A DNA stretch of 64,000 bases from Endozoicomonas montiporae CL-33. GTDB taxonomy: Bacteria > Pseudomonadota > Gammaproteobacteria > Pseudomonadales > Endozoicomonadaceae. Positions 46,126 through 55,122 of the stretch are shown here, one piece after another. Both the position numbers and the translations under genes were made by a program. Under the pieces are notes generated by a model. It was not told where the DNA came from. It was given only the letters and a program-made list of their open reading frames with translations, and made no database searches. The DNA is taken from positions 670,001 through 734,000 of the forward strand of contig NZ_CP013251.1 of the NCBI RefSeq assembly GCF_001583435.1, given 5' to 3'. The first letter of the stretch is position 1, and the number at the start of each line of letters is the position of its first letter.

Positions 46126-47568
46126 TTGATTAAACGCTTTAGCAAATTACGTTCATCACGACTCTGGCCAAAAAGTCTGGCAAGTCAGATGATTCTAGTG
46201 GTGTTGTCAGGGATGGCAATGGCGCTTGCCATCAGTCTGTGGATGGCAGGTGATGCTCATAAAGCGGCGGTGAATCGCATTAATCAGAGCATGCTGATTC
46301 GGCAGTCCGCCACGTTGGCAGAGGTGCTGGAAGCCAGTCCGGCCAGTTTGCATCGGTCGATATTGAAAACGTCTCGTCGTGAAAATGCCTTTTTCCGGTT
46401 ATCAGACCAGAGTCTGGTACCCGCAGATAATTTTTCTCCCGAAGAACAGATGCTGATCAGTCGCATTGCCCGCTACTTTAATGATCCGGACTCGGGGCGT
46501 CAGATCAGGGTCAATCTTGCCAGTGAGCGTTCTGAAGAAATGATCCCTCCCCGTCGTGCAAGATACTGGGAGGAACGCAGGCGGGACAATGAATACCGCA
46601 AACACCGTCCTAACCTGCTGTTTCTGAATGTTTCCATTCAGCTGAAAGACGGACAGTGGCTGAACATGCAATCAGCGACACCCAATGTCATGCCGTTGCT
46701 GGCGAAAAGAACAGCATTTCTGATGGGAATATCAACGCTGTGTGTTCTGATTGGTATCATTTTCATGGTTCGGCGTATTACCCGGCCTATTAGAAAACTG
46801 TCGTTTGCTTCAAACCGTCTGGGACTGGGTGAAAAGATTGAGCCCTTAAGAGAGGAAGGGCCTGAGGACATCCGCGAACTGATCAGAGCGTTTAATTTGA
46901 TGAATGAGCGGCTGCAACGGTTTGTGGCGGATCGAACCCGTATGCTGGCAGCCCTGTCCCATGACCTGAGAACACCGATTACTTCCATGCGGCTGAGAGT
47001 AGAGTTAATGGAGCCGGGCCCTGACGCCGATCAGCTACTGGCGACGCTGGATGAAATGCACCAGATGTCTGAAGCCACTCTGGCCTTTATGCGACAGGCT
47101 TCCGACAACGAACCCACCCGCCCGGTGGATCTGGATGCTTTGCTGGACAGCCTGTGTGAAGATTTGCAGGACATTGGCTTGAATGTGCACTATCAGGAAG
47201 GTCAGGAAGTTATTGCGCATTGTCGTTTGGTAAGTCTGAAGCGAGCGCTGCGTAACCTGATCGAGAACGCTGCCAAATACGGTTCAGTCGCCTGCGTAAG
47301 CATGTCTGCAGAGCAGGACAATGTACGCATACAGATACAGGATGAAGGGGATGGCATTCCGGACGCCATGATCGAGCGGGTGTTTGAGCCGTTTGTGCGA
47401 ATGGAAGAGTCACGAAATCGTGAAACGGGCGGGATTGGTTTGGGCATGTCCATTGCCCGAAACATTATTCATAGCCACGGTGGTGATATTCAGCTTGAAA
47501 ATAACGACCGTGGCCTGTTGGTGTCTATTTGGTTGCCATTGGCGACTTATACCAATTCCATCTTCTAA
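46126..47568 (+). CDS. EnvZ-like sensor histidine kinase (TTG start)
   Basis: A 480-residue inner-membrane kinase, partner of the preceding regulator. The start is TTG at 46126, with GAAGG about 10 nt before it. TM1 ~22-42, periplasmic loop ~43-190 rich in Arg (IPPRRARYWEERRRDNEYRK), TM2 ~196-214, HAMP (~216-268, RRITRPIRKLSFASNRLGLG). His-box ALSHDLRTPITSMRLRVELM follows, then ATPase boxes NLIENAAKYG, DEGDGIP and GGIGLGMSIARNII. The periplasmic part is EnvZ-sized. Its last residues (about TYTNSIF) and stop are encoded within the palindromic repeat at 47547. Confidence 0.92.
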   Translation: MIKRFSKLRSSRLWPKSLASQMILVVLSGMAMALAISLWMAGDAHKAAVNRINQSMLIRQSATLAEVLEASPASLHRSILKTSRRENAFFRLSDQSLVPADNFSPEEQMLISRIARYFNDPDSGRQIRVNLASERSEEMIPPRRARYWEERRRDNEYRKHRPNLLFLNVSIQLKDGQWLNMQSATPNVMPLLAKRTAFLMGISTLCVLIGIIFMVRRITRPIRKLSFASNRLGLGEKIEPLREEGPEDIRELIRAFNLMNERLQRFVADRTRMLAALSHDLRTPITSMRLRVELMEPGPDADQLLATLDEMHQMSEATLAFMRQASDNEPTRPVDLDALLDSLCEDLQDIGLNVHYQEGQEVIAHCRLVSLKRALRNLIENAAKYGSVACVSMSAEQDNVRIQIQDEGDGIPDAMIERVFEPFVRMEESRNRETGGIGLGMSIARNIIHSHGGDIQLENNDRGLLVSIWLPLATYTNSIF

Positions 47569-47711
47569 ACATGAATTGCGCAGCCATTTCAAACCACTGG
47601 CTCTGCGTCAGAACTCCTCGCAATAGCCAGCTATTACTCGTCGTTCTTCCTTGCCCAGCGATTTGAAATAGCTTGCTCATGGTGATATTTAGAAAACGGA
47701 ATTGGTATTAA
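47547..47711. repeat. Nested palindromic element, copy 3 (~164 bp), overlapping two gene ends
   Basis: The outer arms, about 47548-47571 and 47687-47710, are inverted repeats with a few mismatches (ATACCAATTCC shared). Nested arms contain CATTTCAAA and TTTGAAAT, and the centre is AATAGC-CA-GCTATT (about 47627-47640). The left arm encodes the last residues and stop of the EnvZ-like kinase; the right arm contains the TAA of dbpA. The inner part is clearly alike to copy 1 (CTGCGT ... AACTC ... core ... CCTTGC). Confidence 0.78.
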
Positions 47712-49087
47712 ATCCGGCGAACTTTAAACTTTCTGCCTTTGATCTTGCCTTTCTCCAGTCGGCTCAAAGCCTGTCGAGCCGACTCCCTTTTGACAGCAAC
47801 GTACGCCACAAAATCAAAGATATTGATTTTGCCGACCTGATCTCCGGCAATACCGGCATCGCCTGTTAATGCACCAAGAATATCGCCGGGTCTGACTTTG
47901 TTTTTGCGACCACCATCAATGGCCAGTGTTGCCATCGGGGCTTTAGGGGCATCGGCTTTGGGTGAAGGGAGTTGCCCGGCATCGGATTGAACCAGTTCTG
48001 CTTTCAGAATGTCTTCAATCCGTTCCAGCTTATAGCGTTCTTTAGAAGTAAAGAGACTGAAAGCCAGACCATCTTTACCGGCACGGCCGGTTCGACCAAT
48101 ACGGTGAACATGCACTTCCGGATCACGGCTGAGGTCGTAGTTGATGACACAAGCCAGATCGTCAATATCCAGACCACGGGCCGCAACGTCGGTAGCAATC
48201 AGAATGTTGGAACTCTGGTTGGAAAAACGCACCAGCATCTGGTCACGTTCTTTCTGATCCATATCGCCATGGAGCACCAGAGGTTTGTAACCGAGATTGT
48301 AAAGTTCTACACCTACGTCCTTACAGGTCTGTTTGGTGTTGCAGAAAATGACACAGGAAGCAGGCTGGTGGTGTGCCAGCAGTTTGTGTAATACGGCCGG
48401 TTTTTCATGGTGTTCAGCCTGATAAAAAGCCTGCGCAATATGCTGATGACTGTGGACGGACTCGACGGTGACTTCTTCCGGTTCATGCTGGAAGCGGTCA
48501 CTGAGCTGGCGAATGCCTTTTGGATAGGTGGCAGAAAAGAGCAGGGTCTGACGATAGTTCGGTGTATGGTCGATGATGTTCTCAATGGCATCAATAAAGC
48601 CCATATCCAGCATACGGTCTGCTTCGTCGAGAACCAGCGTGCTCACCTTTTCAAGGGAGAGAGTACGTTTGCGTAAATGATCCTGAATGCGGCCCGGTGT
48701 ACCAACAATAATGTGAGCACCATGCGCCAGTGAACCAATCTGCGGCCCGATGGGTTGCCCGCCACACAATGTCACTACTTTTATGTTCTGTTGATAACGA
48801 GCCAGTTTGCGAATTTCATTGGCCACCTGAGTCGCCAGTTCCCGGGTCGGACACAGCACCAGAGCCTGACAGCCGAAATAACGTTGACGGATTTTCGTCA
48901 GCATCGGAATACTGAACGCCGCTGTTTTGCCGCTACCGGTTTTGGCTTTGGCAATCAGGTCTTTGCCGTCCAGTGCCAGAGGCAGGCTCTGTTGCTGGAT
49001 AGTCGTCATCTCGCGATAACCAATGGTTTTCAGGTTGTCTAACAAGGCGGGTGGCAGCGGCAGGCTGGAAAACAGGGCTTGACTCAA
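47708..49087 (-). CDS. dbpA: ATP-dependent RNA helicase DbpA
   Basis: A 459-residue DEAD-box helicase that acts in 50S ribosome assembly and is recruited by hairpin 92 of 23S rRNA. Motifs: TTIQQQSLPLAL (Q), [48 protein letters not shown] and [10 protein letters not shown]. The C-terminal DbpA RNA-binding domain is present: VRPGDILGALTGDAGI and KINIFDFVAYVAV ending RKFKVRRI. This domain separates it from RhlE-type helicases. Its stop lies in the palindromic element shared with the convergent kinase gene. Confidence 0.96.
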   Translation of the reverse strand: MSQALFSSLPLPPALLDNLKTIGYREMTTIQQQSLPLALDGKDLIAKAKTGSGKTAAFSIPMLTKIRQRYFGCQALVLCPTRELATQVANEIRKLARYQQNIKVVTLCGGQPIGPQIGSLAHGAHIIVGTPGRIQDHLRKRTLSLEKVSTLVLDEADRMLDMGFIDAIENIIDHTPNYRQTLLFSATYPKGIRQLSDRFQHEPEEVTVESVHSHQHIAQAFYQAEHHEKPAVLHKLLAHHQPASCVIFCNTKQTCKDVGVELYNLGYKPLVLHGDMDQKERDQMLVRFSNQSSNILIATDVAARGLDIDDLACVINYDLSRDPEVHVHRIGRTGRAGKDGLAFSLFTSKERYKLERIEDILKAELVQSDAGQLPSPKADAPKAPMATLAIDGGRKNKVRPGDILGALTGDAGIAGDQVGKINIFDFVAYVAVKRESARQALSRLEKGKIKGRKFKVRRI

Positions 49088-49221
49088 GGCAGACTCTTTT
49101 TTGCTGATAATAAAAGCAGCCAGTATAACAGAGCTCTGCGATGACTGTTCTCAGTGGAAGTTCGCATGTGAATGGTGGAAATGGTTGCTTTTCGGGAACT
49201 AAAGCAAGGCTCTATGGGTCT

Positions 49222-49386
49222 CTAGGAGGCTGTCCGAGAATAGCGCCCGTAGCGAGGATGGCAGAAAATTGAGGTTGAAAAATCGGTTTTGTGAGGAGAA
49301 TAGCAAGCTATTTGACGAACAAAAGCGATTTTTCAGACCAATTTGCTGTCAGCAGTAGGGCAGTCTATTCTCGGACAGCCTCCTAG
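49222..49386. repeat. Nested palindromic element, copy 4 (165 bp)
   Basis: The outer arms 49222-49243 and 49365-49386 are perfect 22-bp inverted repeats beginning CTAGGAGGCTGTCC. Inner arms AAAAATCGGTTTTGT and ACAAAAGCGATTTTT match at 14 of 15 positions. The centre is AATAGC-AA-GCTATT. It lies in the 408-bp gap 49088-49495, which otherwise shows no gene or clear site. Confidence 0.88.
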
Positions 49387-49495
49387 TCAGGACCTCTGCT
49401 CATAGAGAAGTCCATTTGGCCAGCAGGTCGTTCTGATTCATTCACTGTAACCGTTCACTAATGCTGCAACGGTTAGAAAATAAGGAGATAGGGTA

Positions 49496-50356
49496 ATGAG
49501 AAAAGTCCTCAATGCCAGCCTTCCTTTTGCTTTGTTGTTTTCATTGGTTGCCAATAGCGAACCTTGCTGGCAACACCGGTCAATTCCTCCGGCGGATGGC
49601 AGTCTGTGCATTCTTGCCGAGAATGAAGTGGTGTCCGGCAAGTTGCAGTGGTACTTCGGCAGGACAGCTCTCGATCTGGATGAAACGGATCAAAGTTCTG
49701 GTCATCCCGGGCACTTTTGTGCCTATGAAGCGTTAATCAATGGCGGCCATATCGTTAAACGGAGTGCTGATTATTTATGGCTGGATGCAACGGCTGATGA
49801 TGTCAAATCCCGGCTGCAGAAAATTCCCTTGCATGAGAATAGTAAATACAGTCCCGATCCTTCTGATAAATGGGTATTGGATTCAGCCTCTCTGGCAGGT
49901 TTATTCAAGTCTTGTTCCATAGAAAAGCCAGAGTATGTTGATTCCAGCGAAGTGATTTTTTGCGCCAGACCCCTGCCCGAAGGCAACATTGGCTTTGGAA
50001 AAGTCAACCAGGTGGGGAGGTGCAAGTTGTTTGATGCGGAAGTGGGAGAAGGCCGGTTACAAATGTCTGATTTGCAGGCCAAGCGCAAAGCGCTTCCGGA
50101 CGTAAGCTGGGTTGGGGATGGTTGGGCGATTCGGAACGGCCAGTCGTTTGCGACCCACTCGGTTTATGGTTTGGGGTATAGCACGGAATATTGTCTGCTT
50201 CAGGCGATGATTCGTGGTCATAAGTACTGCAGTGTTGATAAAACAGGTCACTACCAGACAGGTGATGAAATTGATTTCGAAGATAAAGATCACGGGATTA
50301 ATGATGTGTTTAAGCTGAATAATCCAGCTTCATCCTCAAGGGGTGCCGAACTGTAA
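49496..50356 (+). CDS. Secreted protein of unknown function
   Basis: A 286-residue protein with a signal peptide (MRKVLNASLPFALLFSLVANS) and a good upstream AAGGAG. About ten Cys are spread through the chain. Two halves begin with similar wording: GKLQWYFGRTALDL ... HFCAYEALINGGHIV and VSWVGDGWAIRNGQSF ... YCLLQAMIRGHKYC. This hints at a weak internal duplication. I do not recognise the family. Monocistronic; the 281-bp stretch after it (to 50638) shows no clear feature besides AT-rich promoter-like sequence. Confidence 0.65.
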   Translation: MRKVLNASLPFALLFSLVANSEPCWQHRSIPPADGSLCILAENEVVSGKLQWYFGRTALDLDETDQSSGHPGHFCAYEALINGGHIVKRSADYLWLDATADDVKSRLQKIPLHENSKYSPDPSDKWVLDSASLAGLFKSCSIEKPEYVDSSEVIFCARPLPEGNIGFGKVNQVGRCKLFDAEVGEGRLQMSDLQAKRKALPDVSWVGDGWAIRNGQSFATHSVYGLGYSTEYCLLQAMIRGHKYCSVDKTGHYQTGDEIDFEDKDHGINDVFKLNNPASSSRGAEL

Positions 50357-50638
50357 TTGCAGGTCTGATCTTACGGCAAGGAAGCACTAATTTTTTGATC
50401 TATATAACCTTTAGCACTTGCTTGTTACTTACTGGTTATTTCTGGTACTAGATGGAATCCTTCCGAAGCGATGTTATTTTAGAACTAACCTTCGTCATTC
50501 GTGAGCGTTATATAAACAATTTTACATATTAATCAACGCTGTTTTGACTTGTTCCTCTTAGCTGCTGACTCATCGTTGCAGCTCAATAGATCAGGTCAAT
50601 GACCGACACATTTACAGAATGACCATCAGGAATGCACT

Positions 50639-52114
50639 ATGTCTCACCCCCCTTCTGAAAATGAAACGCCAGCGTCTGATGTGGAATCGGGCGTGATTCG
50701 CTGGCTAACCGGTTTTGTTTTAGGAGTGGTTCTGTTGGGTTTGACACTGCTGGTGCCTCCTCCGGCAGGCATGAGTGCCCCGGCCTGGCGTTGTGCCGGT
50801 CTGGCCATGATGATGGCTGTGTTCTGGTCTACAGAGGCTCTTCCCATACCAATCACGGCATTGCTGCCTCTGCTTCTGGCCCCACTGCTTGATCTTTCAG
50901 ACCTCGACAAGGTGGCAGCACCCTATGCACACCCTGTGATATTCCTGTTTATGGGTGGCTTTATGCTCGGGCTGGCGATGGAGCGGTGGAACCTGCACCG
51001 GCGCATTGCCCTGCACACCATGTTAGCCAGCGGAACCGGAGAGCGGCGCCAGGTGATCGGCTTCATGGTGGCTACAGCCTTTATCAGTATGTGGGTGTCG
51101 AACACTGCCACAGCCATTATGATGCTGCCCATTGGTATGTCGGTCATCGCCATGATGCGAGAGCATAACCATCATCAGGGTGAGTTTCCCGGCGCATTAT
51201 TGCTTGCCATCGCTTACGGAGCTTCTATCGGTGGCTTTGCGACCCTGATTGGCACGCCTCCTAACGCATTACTGGCAGCTTTTATGCAGGAGCAATACGA
51301 TGTTGAACTGGGCTTTGCCCAATGGCTGGTGATAGGTGTTCCGACCAGTGTACTGATGCTGATTATCACGGGCTGGTGGCTAAGCCGCGGTGGCTATCGT
51401 TTGTGTACGGAAGAAAATGAAACGGTCAGGCTGTCGTTAAAACAACAGCTGAGCGACATGGGTGGCTTGTCCAGAGGGGAAAAGATGGTCGCCACCATTT
51501 TCATGCTGACAGCGGCTGGCTGGGTGTTTCGACCCCTTATTCTGCGACACTTCCCTGATCTTGCCCTGACTGACACGACCATTGCCCTGTGTGGCGCTAT
51601 TGCCCTGTTTGTTATACCGGTTCGCTGGAAAGAACTGGCCTTCCTGATGGTCTGGAAAGATATTCAACGACTGCCCTGGGATGTTCTGCTTTTGTTTGGT
51701 GGTGGTCTGAGCCTTGCGGCCATGATTCGAAAAACCGGTCTGGCAGAATGGATTGCGGACAATATGAATATTCTGGAGGGTATGCCGTTGCTGATGGCTA
51801 TTGGACTGGTGGTGACAGTGATTATCTTCCTGACGGAAATCACCAGTAATACCGCAACCACCGCTGCCTTTTTACCGCCTCTGGGGGCGCTGGCTGTTTC
51901 TTTGGGTATGGATCCTCAGATGCTGGCCATTCCGGCTGCCATTGCAGCCAGTTGTGCCTTTATGCTGCCGGTGGCAACACCGCCGAATGCCATTGTATTT
52001 GGTTCCGGCATGCTGTCGATTCGGCAAATGGTGCGCAGCGGGCTGATCCTGAACCTTGCCGGGATTGTGATCATCACCGGCCTGTGTTCGCTGCTGGTCG
52101 GCAAGATTTTTTAA
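50639..52114 (+). CDS. DASS/SLC13-family sodium:anion symporter
   Basis: A 491-residue inner-membrane carrier, about 12 helices. First-half motif WVSNTATAIMMLP followed by LIGTPPNALLAAFM; second-half motif ITSNTATTAAFLPP followed by PVATPPNAIVFGSG. These are the SNT Na+/substrate hairpins. WSTEALPIPITALLPL near the N-terminus is typical of the dicarboxylate (CitT/SdcS/INDY) branch. It is clearly different from the two paralogues at 7168 and 9008 and probably carries a different anion. Its end overlaps the convergent DUF2956 gene by 4 nt. Confidence 0.92.
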   Translation: MSHPPSENETPASDVESGVIRWLTGFVLGVVLLGLTLLVPPPAGMSAPAWRCAGLAMMMAVFWSTEALPIPITALLPLLLAPLLDLSDLDKVAAPYAHPVIFLFMGGFMLGLAMERWNLHRRIALHTMLASGTGERRQVIGFMVATAFISMWVSNTATAIMMLPIGMSVIAMMREHNHHQGEFPGALLLAIAYGASIGGFATLIGTPPNALLAAFMQEQYDVELGFAQWLVIGVPTSVLMLIITGWWLSRGGYRLCTEENETVRLSLKQQLSDMGGLSRGEKMVATIFMLTAAGWVFRPLILRHFPDLALTDTTIALCGAIALFVIPVRWKELAFLMVWKDIQRLPWDVLLLFGGGLSLAAMIRKTGLAEWIADNMNILEGMPLLMAIGLVVTVIIFLTEITSNTATTAAFLPPLGALAVSLGMDPQMLAIPAAIAASCAFMLPVATPPNAIVFGSGMLSIRQMVRSGLILNLAGIVIITGLCSLLVGKIF

Positions 52115-52458
52115 ATGTTCAGATAATACAGGTAGCCTGCCATTGTTGCCCAGCTCAGGCCAAGCAATATCCAAGGCAACCTGTTTTGTCGGTAAACGAC
52201 AGACGTTGTTGTTTCGGTGATCTTTTCAACCACCGGTTTGGTTTCCCTGTGTCGTTTAATCATCTTCAGGCGCTTATCCAGCTCTCTGGCTTTCGCCTTC
52301 TGCTGCTTTTTGTATTGGTCAATGCCTTTCTGAATGCCCATGGCAATCAATCGTGTTTGTTCTTTGCTTTGTCCGGGCTTCTGGGTTGCCCGGGCAATTT
52401 TTAATGCTTCTTTTTTGGTTTCAATGGAAACCGTGTTTTTCTTTGCAGTGTTGGTCAT
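52111..52458 (-). CDS. DUF2956 family small membrane protein
   Basis: A 115-residue protein. The N-terminal half is charged and helical, with ALKIARATQKPGQSKEQTRLIAMGIQKGI followed by YKKQQKAKARELDKRLK (read in parts), the DUF2956 pattern. The C-terminus is a single hydrophobic anchor (LPWILLGLSWATMAGYLYYL). Function unknown. The acetyltransferase gene ends 3 nt before its start, so the two are co-transcribed. Confidence 0.78.
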   Translation of the reverse strand: MTNTAKKNTVSIETKKEALKIARATQKPGQSKEQTRLIAMGIQKGIDQYKKQQKAKARELDKRLKMIKRHRETKPVVEKITETTTSVVYRQNRLPWILLGLSWATMAGYLYYLNI

Positions 52459-52461
52459 AAG

Positions 52462-52974
52462 TCAGTTGGGTGTATCGGTAACCGTTTTATAGAGGCGAAA
52501 ACCTCGCGCCTGATAGTTCTTCAGGGCACCAGGATGGTCTTTTGAGCAGGTATTGACTTGTACCCGGTGAGCGTTCCATTGCCATGCTGCCTCGATAGCA
52601 AGACTGAGGAATCCGCCACCGTAGCCTTTGCCAACAAAACGCTCGGTCAGACCAAAATAGTCAAGCTCGACGATATTGTCGCTGTTTTTGCTCAGTTCAA
52701 AGTAACCGGCAGGACTGTTATCAACATAAGCGATCCAGGTTCGACGGTTTGGGGTTTCTGCATAATCCTGCCACTGCTTATCGCTCCAGCTGAGTTTGTC
52801 GTTCCAGTTCCAGTGCCGGCCCACAAACTGGTAGAAAAACCGGTTAACTTCAAACTGCTTCTCAAGGCATTCACGTATCTCGAAACGGGCATTGGGCAGT
52901 GGTTTTCTGACCAGCTCGTGTTCGTGCTCCATGTTCAGATACCAGATGGAGACAGGCTCTTTGGGTATTGGCAT
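52462..52974 (-). CDS. GNAT-family N-acetyltransferase
   Basis: A 170-residue acetyltransferase. Core strands ARFEIRECLEKQFEVNRFFY, RTWIAYVDNSPAGYFEL and VELDYFGLTERFVGKGYGG, with the acetyl-CoA loop FVGKGYGGGFLSLAI (about residues 112-126). The end YQARGFRLYKTVTD is the standard GNAT closing motif. The longer Trp-rich N-terminal part (RHWNWNDKLSWSDKQW) resembles small-molecule acetyltransferases; the acceptor is unknown. First gene of a pair with the DUF2956 protein. Confidence 0.88.
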   Translation of the reverse strand: MPIPKEPVSIWYLNMEHEHELVRKPLPNARFEIRECLEKQFEVNRFFYQFVGRHWNWNDKLSWSDKQWQDYAETPNRRTWIAYVDNSPAGYFELSKNSDNIVELDYFGLTERFVGKGYGGGFLSLAIEAAWQWNAHRVQVNTCSKDHPGALKNYQARGFRLYKTVTDTPN

Positions 52975-53169
52975 AGGAAAAGGGAGAGGTTACAGCTTAA
53001 AAGGGCAAGTATCCTTTATATTTGTGCTGGTTCCAAGGCCAGAGTGGCTTACTGGCCTGTTTTTGAAGGATTTGATTTGATACTTTTCTGGTCGTTATTT
53101 TTGCAGCTATTTCTGCAGCTATTTCTGCAACTAAGAATCCAACGCGGGAGGTTTGCTCCCGCTTAATGA

Positions 53170-53619
53170 TTATCGGTTCTGCACCTTCAGTCTTGCCATG
53201 GGGCAACTCTGGAAACCGGCGTTAACCACGAAGTGTCCACAGATCAGGTAAAACAGGCTCATCACCGCCAGCATGATGGAGAAAGACTTCACCATAATGG
53301 TCAGACTCCAGAACCCCTTAAACAGAAAGAGGTAAATACCGAACAGGTATGGCACATAGCTGCAGCGGTGCATAATCCGGATCAGTAATTTCTTTTTTGG
53401 GTTTATTGCCACCCCCCTGGCGAGCTGGATATTCAGCAAAAGAACCAGGGCGGAAAGAGCTGCAACTACGGCGATGTTGAAGTCCATCAGAGCCCAGCCC
53501 CGGGTCAGAAAGGAGGTAAAGGAAACAACGGTCAGCAGGCAAAGCAGTGCAACGGCTTTGGGAGCATACTTCATGAAGGCGTCATTGCTGCCGGTCGTAT
53601 TCTTTATTGATGTGTTCAT
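53170..53619 (-). CDS. Small polytopic membrane protein, unknown
   Basis: A 149-residue protein with four predicted hydrophobic segments (about 18-38, 45-65, 90-106, 108-135). A basic loop KKKLLIRIMHR lies between the second and third. No family recognised. Downstream (left) lies a hairpin GCGGGAG/CTCCCGC (53144-53162) and a short tandem of TGCAGCTATTTC (53099-53130). These are probably the end of the transcript. Ribosome site AGGAGAGGT before the start. Confidence 0.65.
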   Translation of the reverse strand: MNTSIKNTTGSNDAFMKYAPKAVALLCLLTVVSFTSFLTRGWALMDFNIAVVAALSALVLLLNIQLARGVAINPKKKLLIRIMHRCSYVPYLFGIYLFLFKGFWSLTIMVKSFSIMLAVMSLFYLICGHFVVNAGFQSCPMARLKVQNR

Positions 53620-53738
53620 AGCGACCTCTCCTTTACAAAAGACAACAAAAGCTAACGTCTACATTGACATTTATACCCTTGTGTCAGTATTCAGAAATTG
53701 ACGCCGAACAATAAAATAGTGGAAAACCGAAATATAAG

Positions 53739-54155
53739 TTAGTTGTCGTAGAATATCTGATCTAATGCCTTTACATGCACTTGACGTTCTTCCGGATAAA
53801 CGACGGTATCCTTCTGATCCCGCTGGCCGATAATCAGATAACGACATATGGCTTCAGAATGGTTGTGCAGGGCGTGTCCGCGGTCATCGCCAGGCATAAA
53901 GCAGACGTAGTCTCCGGCAATCATGTGAATGTATTCTTCACCATGGAGCAGGGTACATTCACCTTCGACGATAAACAGATGCTCTTCTTCCGCTGTGTGA
54001 AAATGCAGTGGTGTTGACTGTTTGCCCGGTTCCAGCTCCTGCATGCGGGTTGCAATAGCCTGACCGCCAGCGTTGTCACTCAGGCACTTGCTACGAACAC
54101 CGTACTGTTCACCATGAGTCCATTCGTCCCATTCGATCTCGTCAATATTGATCAA
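53739..54155 (-). CDS. Cupin-domain protein
   Basis: A 138-residue single-domain cupin. Motif 1: PLHFHTAEEEHLFIVEGE, with the two His and Glu that bind metal. Motif 2: GDYVCFMPGDDRGHALHNHS, with PGD and a His. The full metal-binding set is present, so it may be an enzyme or a sugar-binding protein; the substrate is not readable. It starts 4 nt after the rlmA stop and is probably co-transcribed with it. Confidence 0.85.
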   Translation of the reverse strand: MINIDEIEWDEWTHGEQYGVRSKCLSDNAGGQAIATRMQELEPGKQSTPLHFHTAEEEHLFIVEGECTLLHGEEYIHMIAGDYVCFMPGDDRGHALHNHSEAICRYLIIGQRDQKDTVVYPEERQVHVKALDQIFYDN

Positions 54156-54159
54156 AATC

Positions 54160-54999
54160 TTAACTCTCTGAAGGTTGGTAGGCGATGGTGTAGAGTTTCA
54201 TATCAATACCACATGCAAGCGATGTTAGCTCGGACAGTTGTTGTTTTTGTGACGGCTTAACATGCCAGTAGTGCGGTGTCATGGCCAACAGGTCAAGAAT
54301 TAACTCTGACGAATTCAGATTCATTGTACCTTTCACTGAACCATTTTCCACCAGCTCAAAATGCTCCGGCAGCTGACTGACCAGCTTGTCTACCGGATAA
54401 GGGCGGACTTCTTCATAAATCACCTGTCGCAGTGCATACAGGTGATGTTCGCCGGGAGCCAGAACCAGAACGTTGCCTCCGGGTTTGAGGACACGACCGA
54501 ACTCTTGCCAGTCGCAGCGGGAAAATACGCTGATAATGGTATCGACCTGATTGTCTGGTATCGGAATATCATTGACGCTGGCAACCAGCCACTGAACAGA
54601 TTGACTGCGACGGCAGCAGGCCTGGATAGCGGGTTTGGATATATCAAAGCCACACACTGCTGCTTGTGGAAAAGCGTCGTGTAATCGGGCAGTGTAGTAA
54701 CCTTCTCCACAACCTGCATCCAGAATCACAGGCTGATTGATGTTGTCTGTGGCAGTGCGGGTAGCATCTACAAGGGCATTGATAACAGGTTCATAATGCC
54801 CACTGTCAAGAAAACGGTTGCGCGCCTGAATCATTTGCTTGTCGTCCCCCGGGTGTTTGCTACGCATTTTATGGCTGGGCAGCAGGTTCAGATACCCCTG
54901 ACGGGCACGGTCGAATTGATGGTTGCTGGTACAGGCTGCCCCGCTGTCTGTCGGTTGTAAAAGCTGCGAGCAGACGGGGCATTTCAGTTTGGCAGGCAT
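54160..54999 (-). CDS. rlmA: 23S rRNA (guanine-N1)-methyltransferase RlmA-type
   Basis: A 279-residue SAM-dependent enzyme that methylates a guanine of hairpin 35 of 23S rRNA (G745 in E. coli). The N-terminal zinc finger is Cys7/Cys10/Cys23/His27 (KCPVC ... ACTSNH), followed by FDRARQGYLNLL and the SKHPGDDKQMIQARNRFLDSG family block. The methyltransferase domain has VILDAGCGEGYYTARL (SAM site) and VISVFSRCDWQEFGRVLKPGG. All are family signatures. Followed closely by the cupin gene. Confidence 0.94.
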   Translation of the reverse strand: MPAKLKCPVCSQLLQPTDSGAACTSNHQFDRARQGYLNLLPSHKMRSKHPGDDKQMIQARNRFLDSGHYEPVINALVDATRTATDNINQPVILDAGCGEGYYTARLHDAFPQAAVCGFDISKPAIQACCRRSQSVQWLVASVNDIPIPDNQVDTIISVFSRCDWQEFGRVLKPGGNVLVLAPGEHHLYALRQVIYEEVRPYPVDKLVSQLPEHFELVENGSVKGTMNLNSSELILDLLAMTPHYWHVKPSQKQQLSELTSLACGIDMKLYTIAYQPSES

Positions 55000-55122
55000 G
55001 TTGATTGTAAAGTGCTGATATTCAAAGGGGCGTCAGTGTACTGGTTTTTACGGCCGCTTTCCTGTTTTTACTGGACATATGAAATGTAATGACGACTTGA
55101 TTAATCGTTACTTTATTAATAG

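Noticed and set aside
53099..53130. Short TGCAGCTATTTC tandem as a minisatellite of interest
   Set aside because: Only two to three short units; too little to call a functional repeat.
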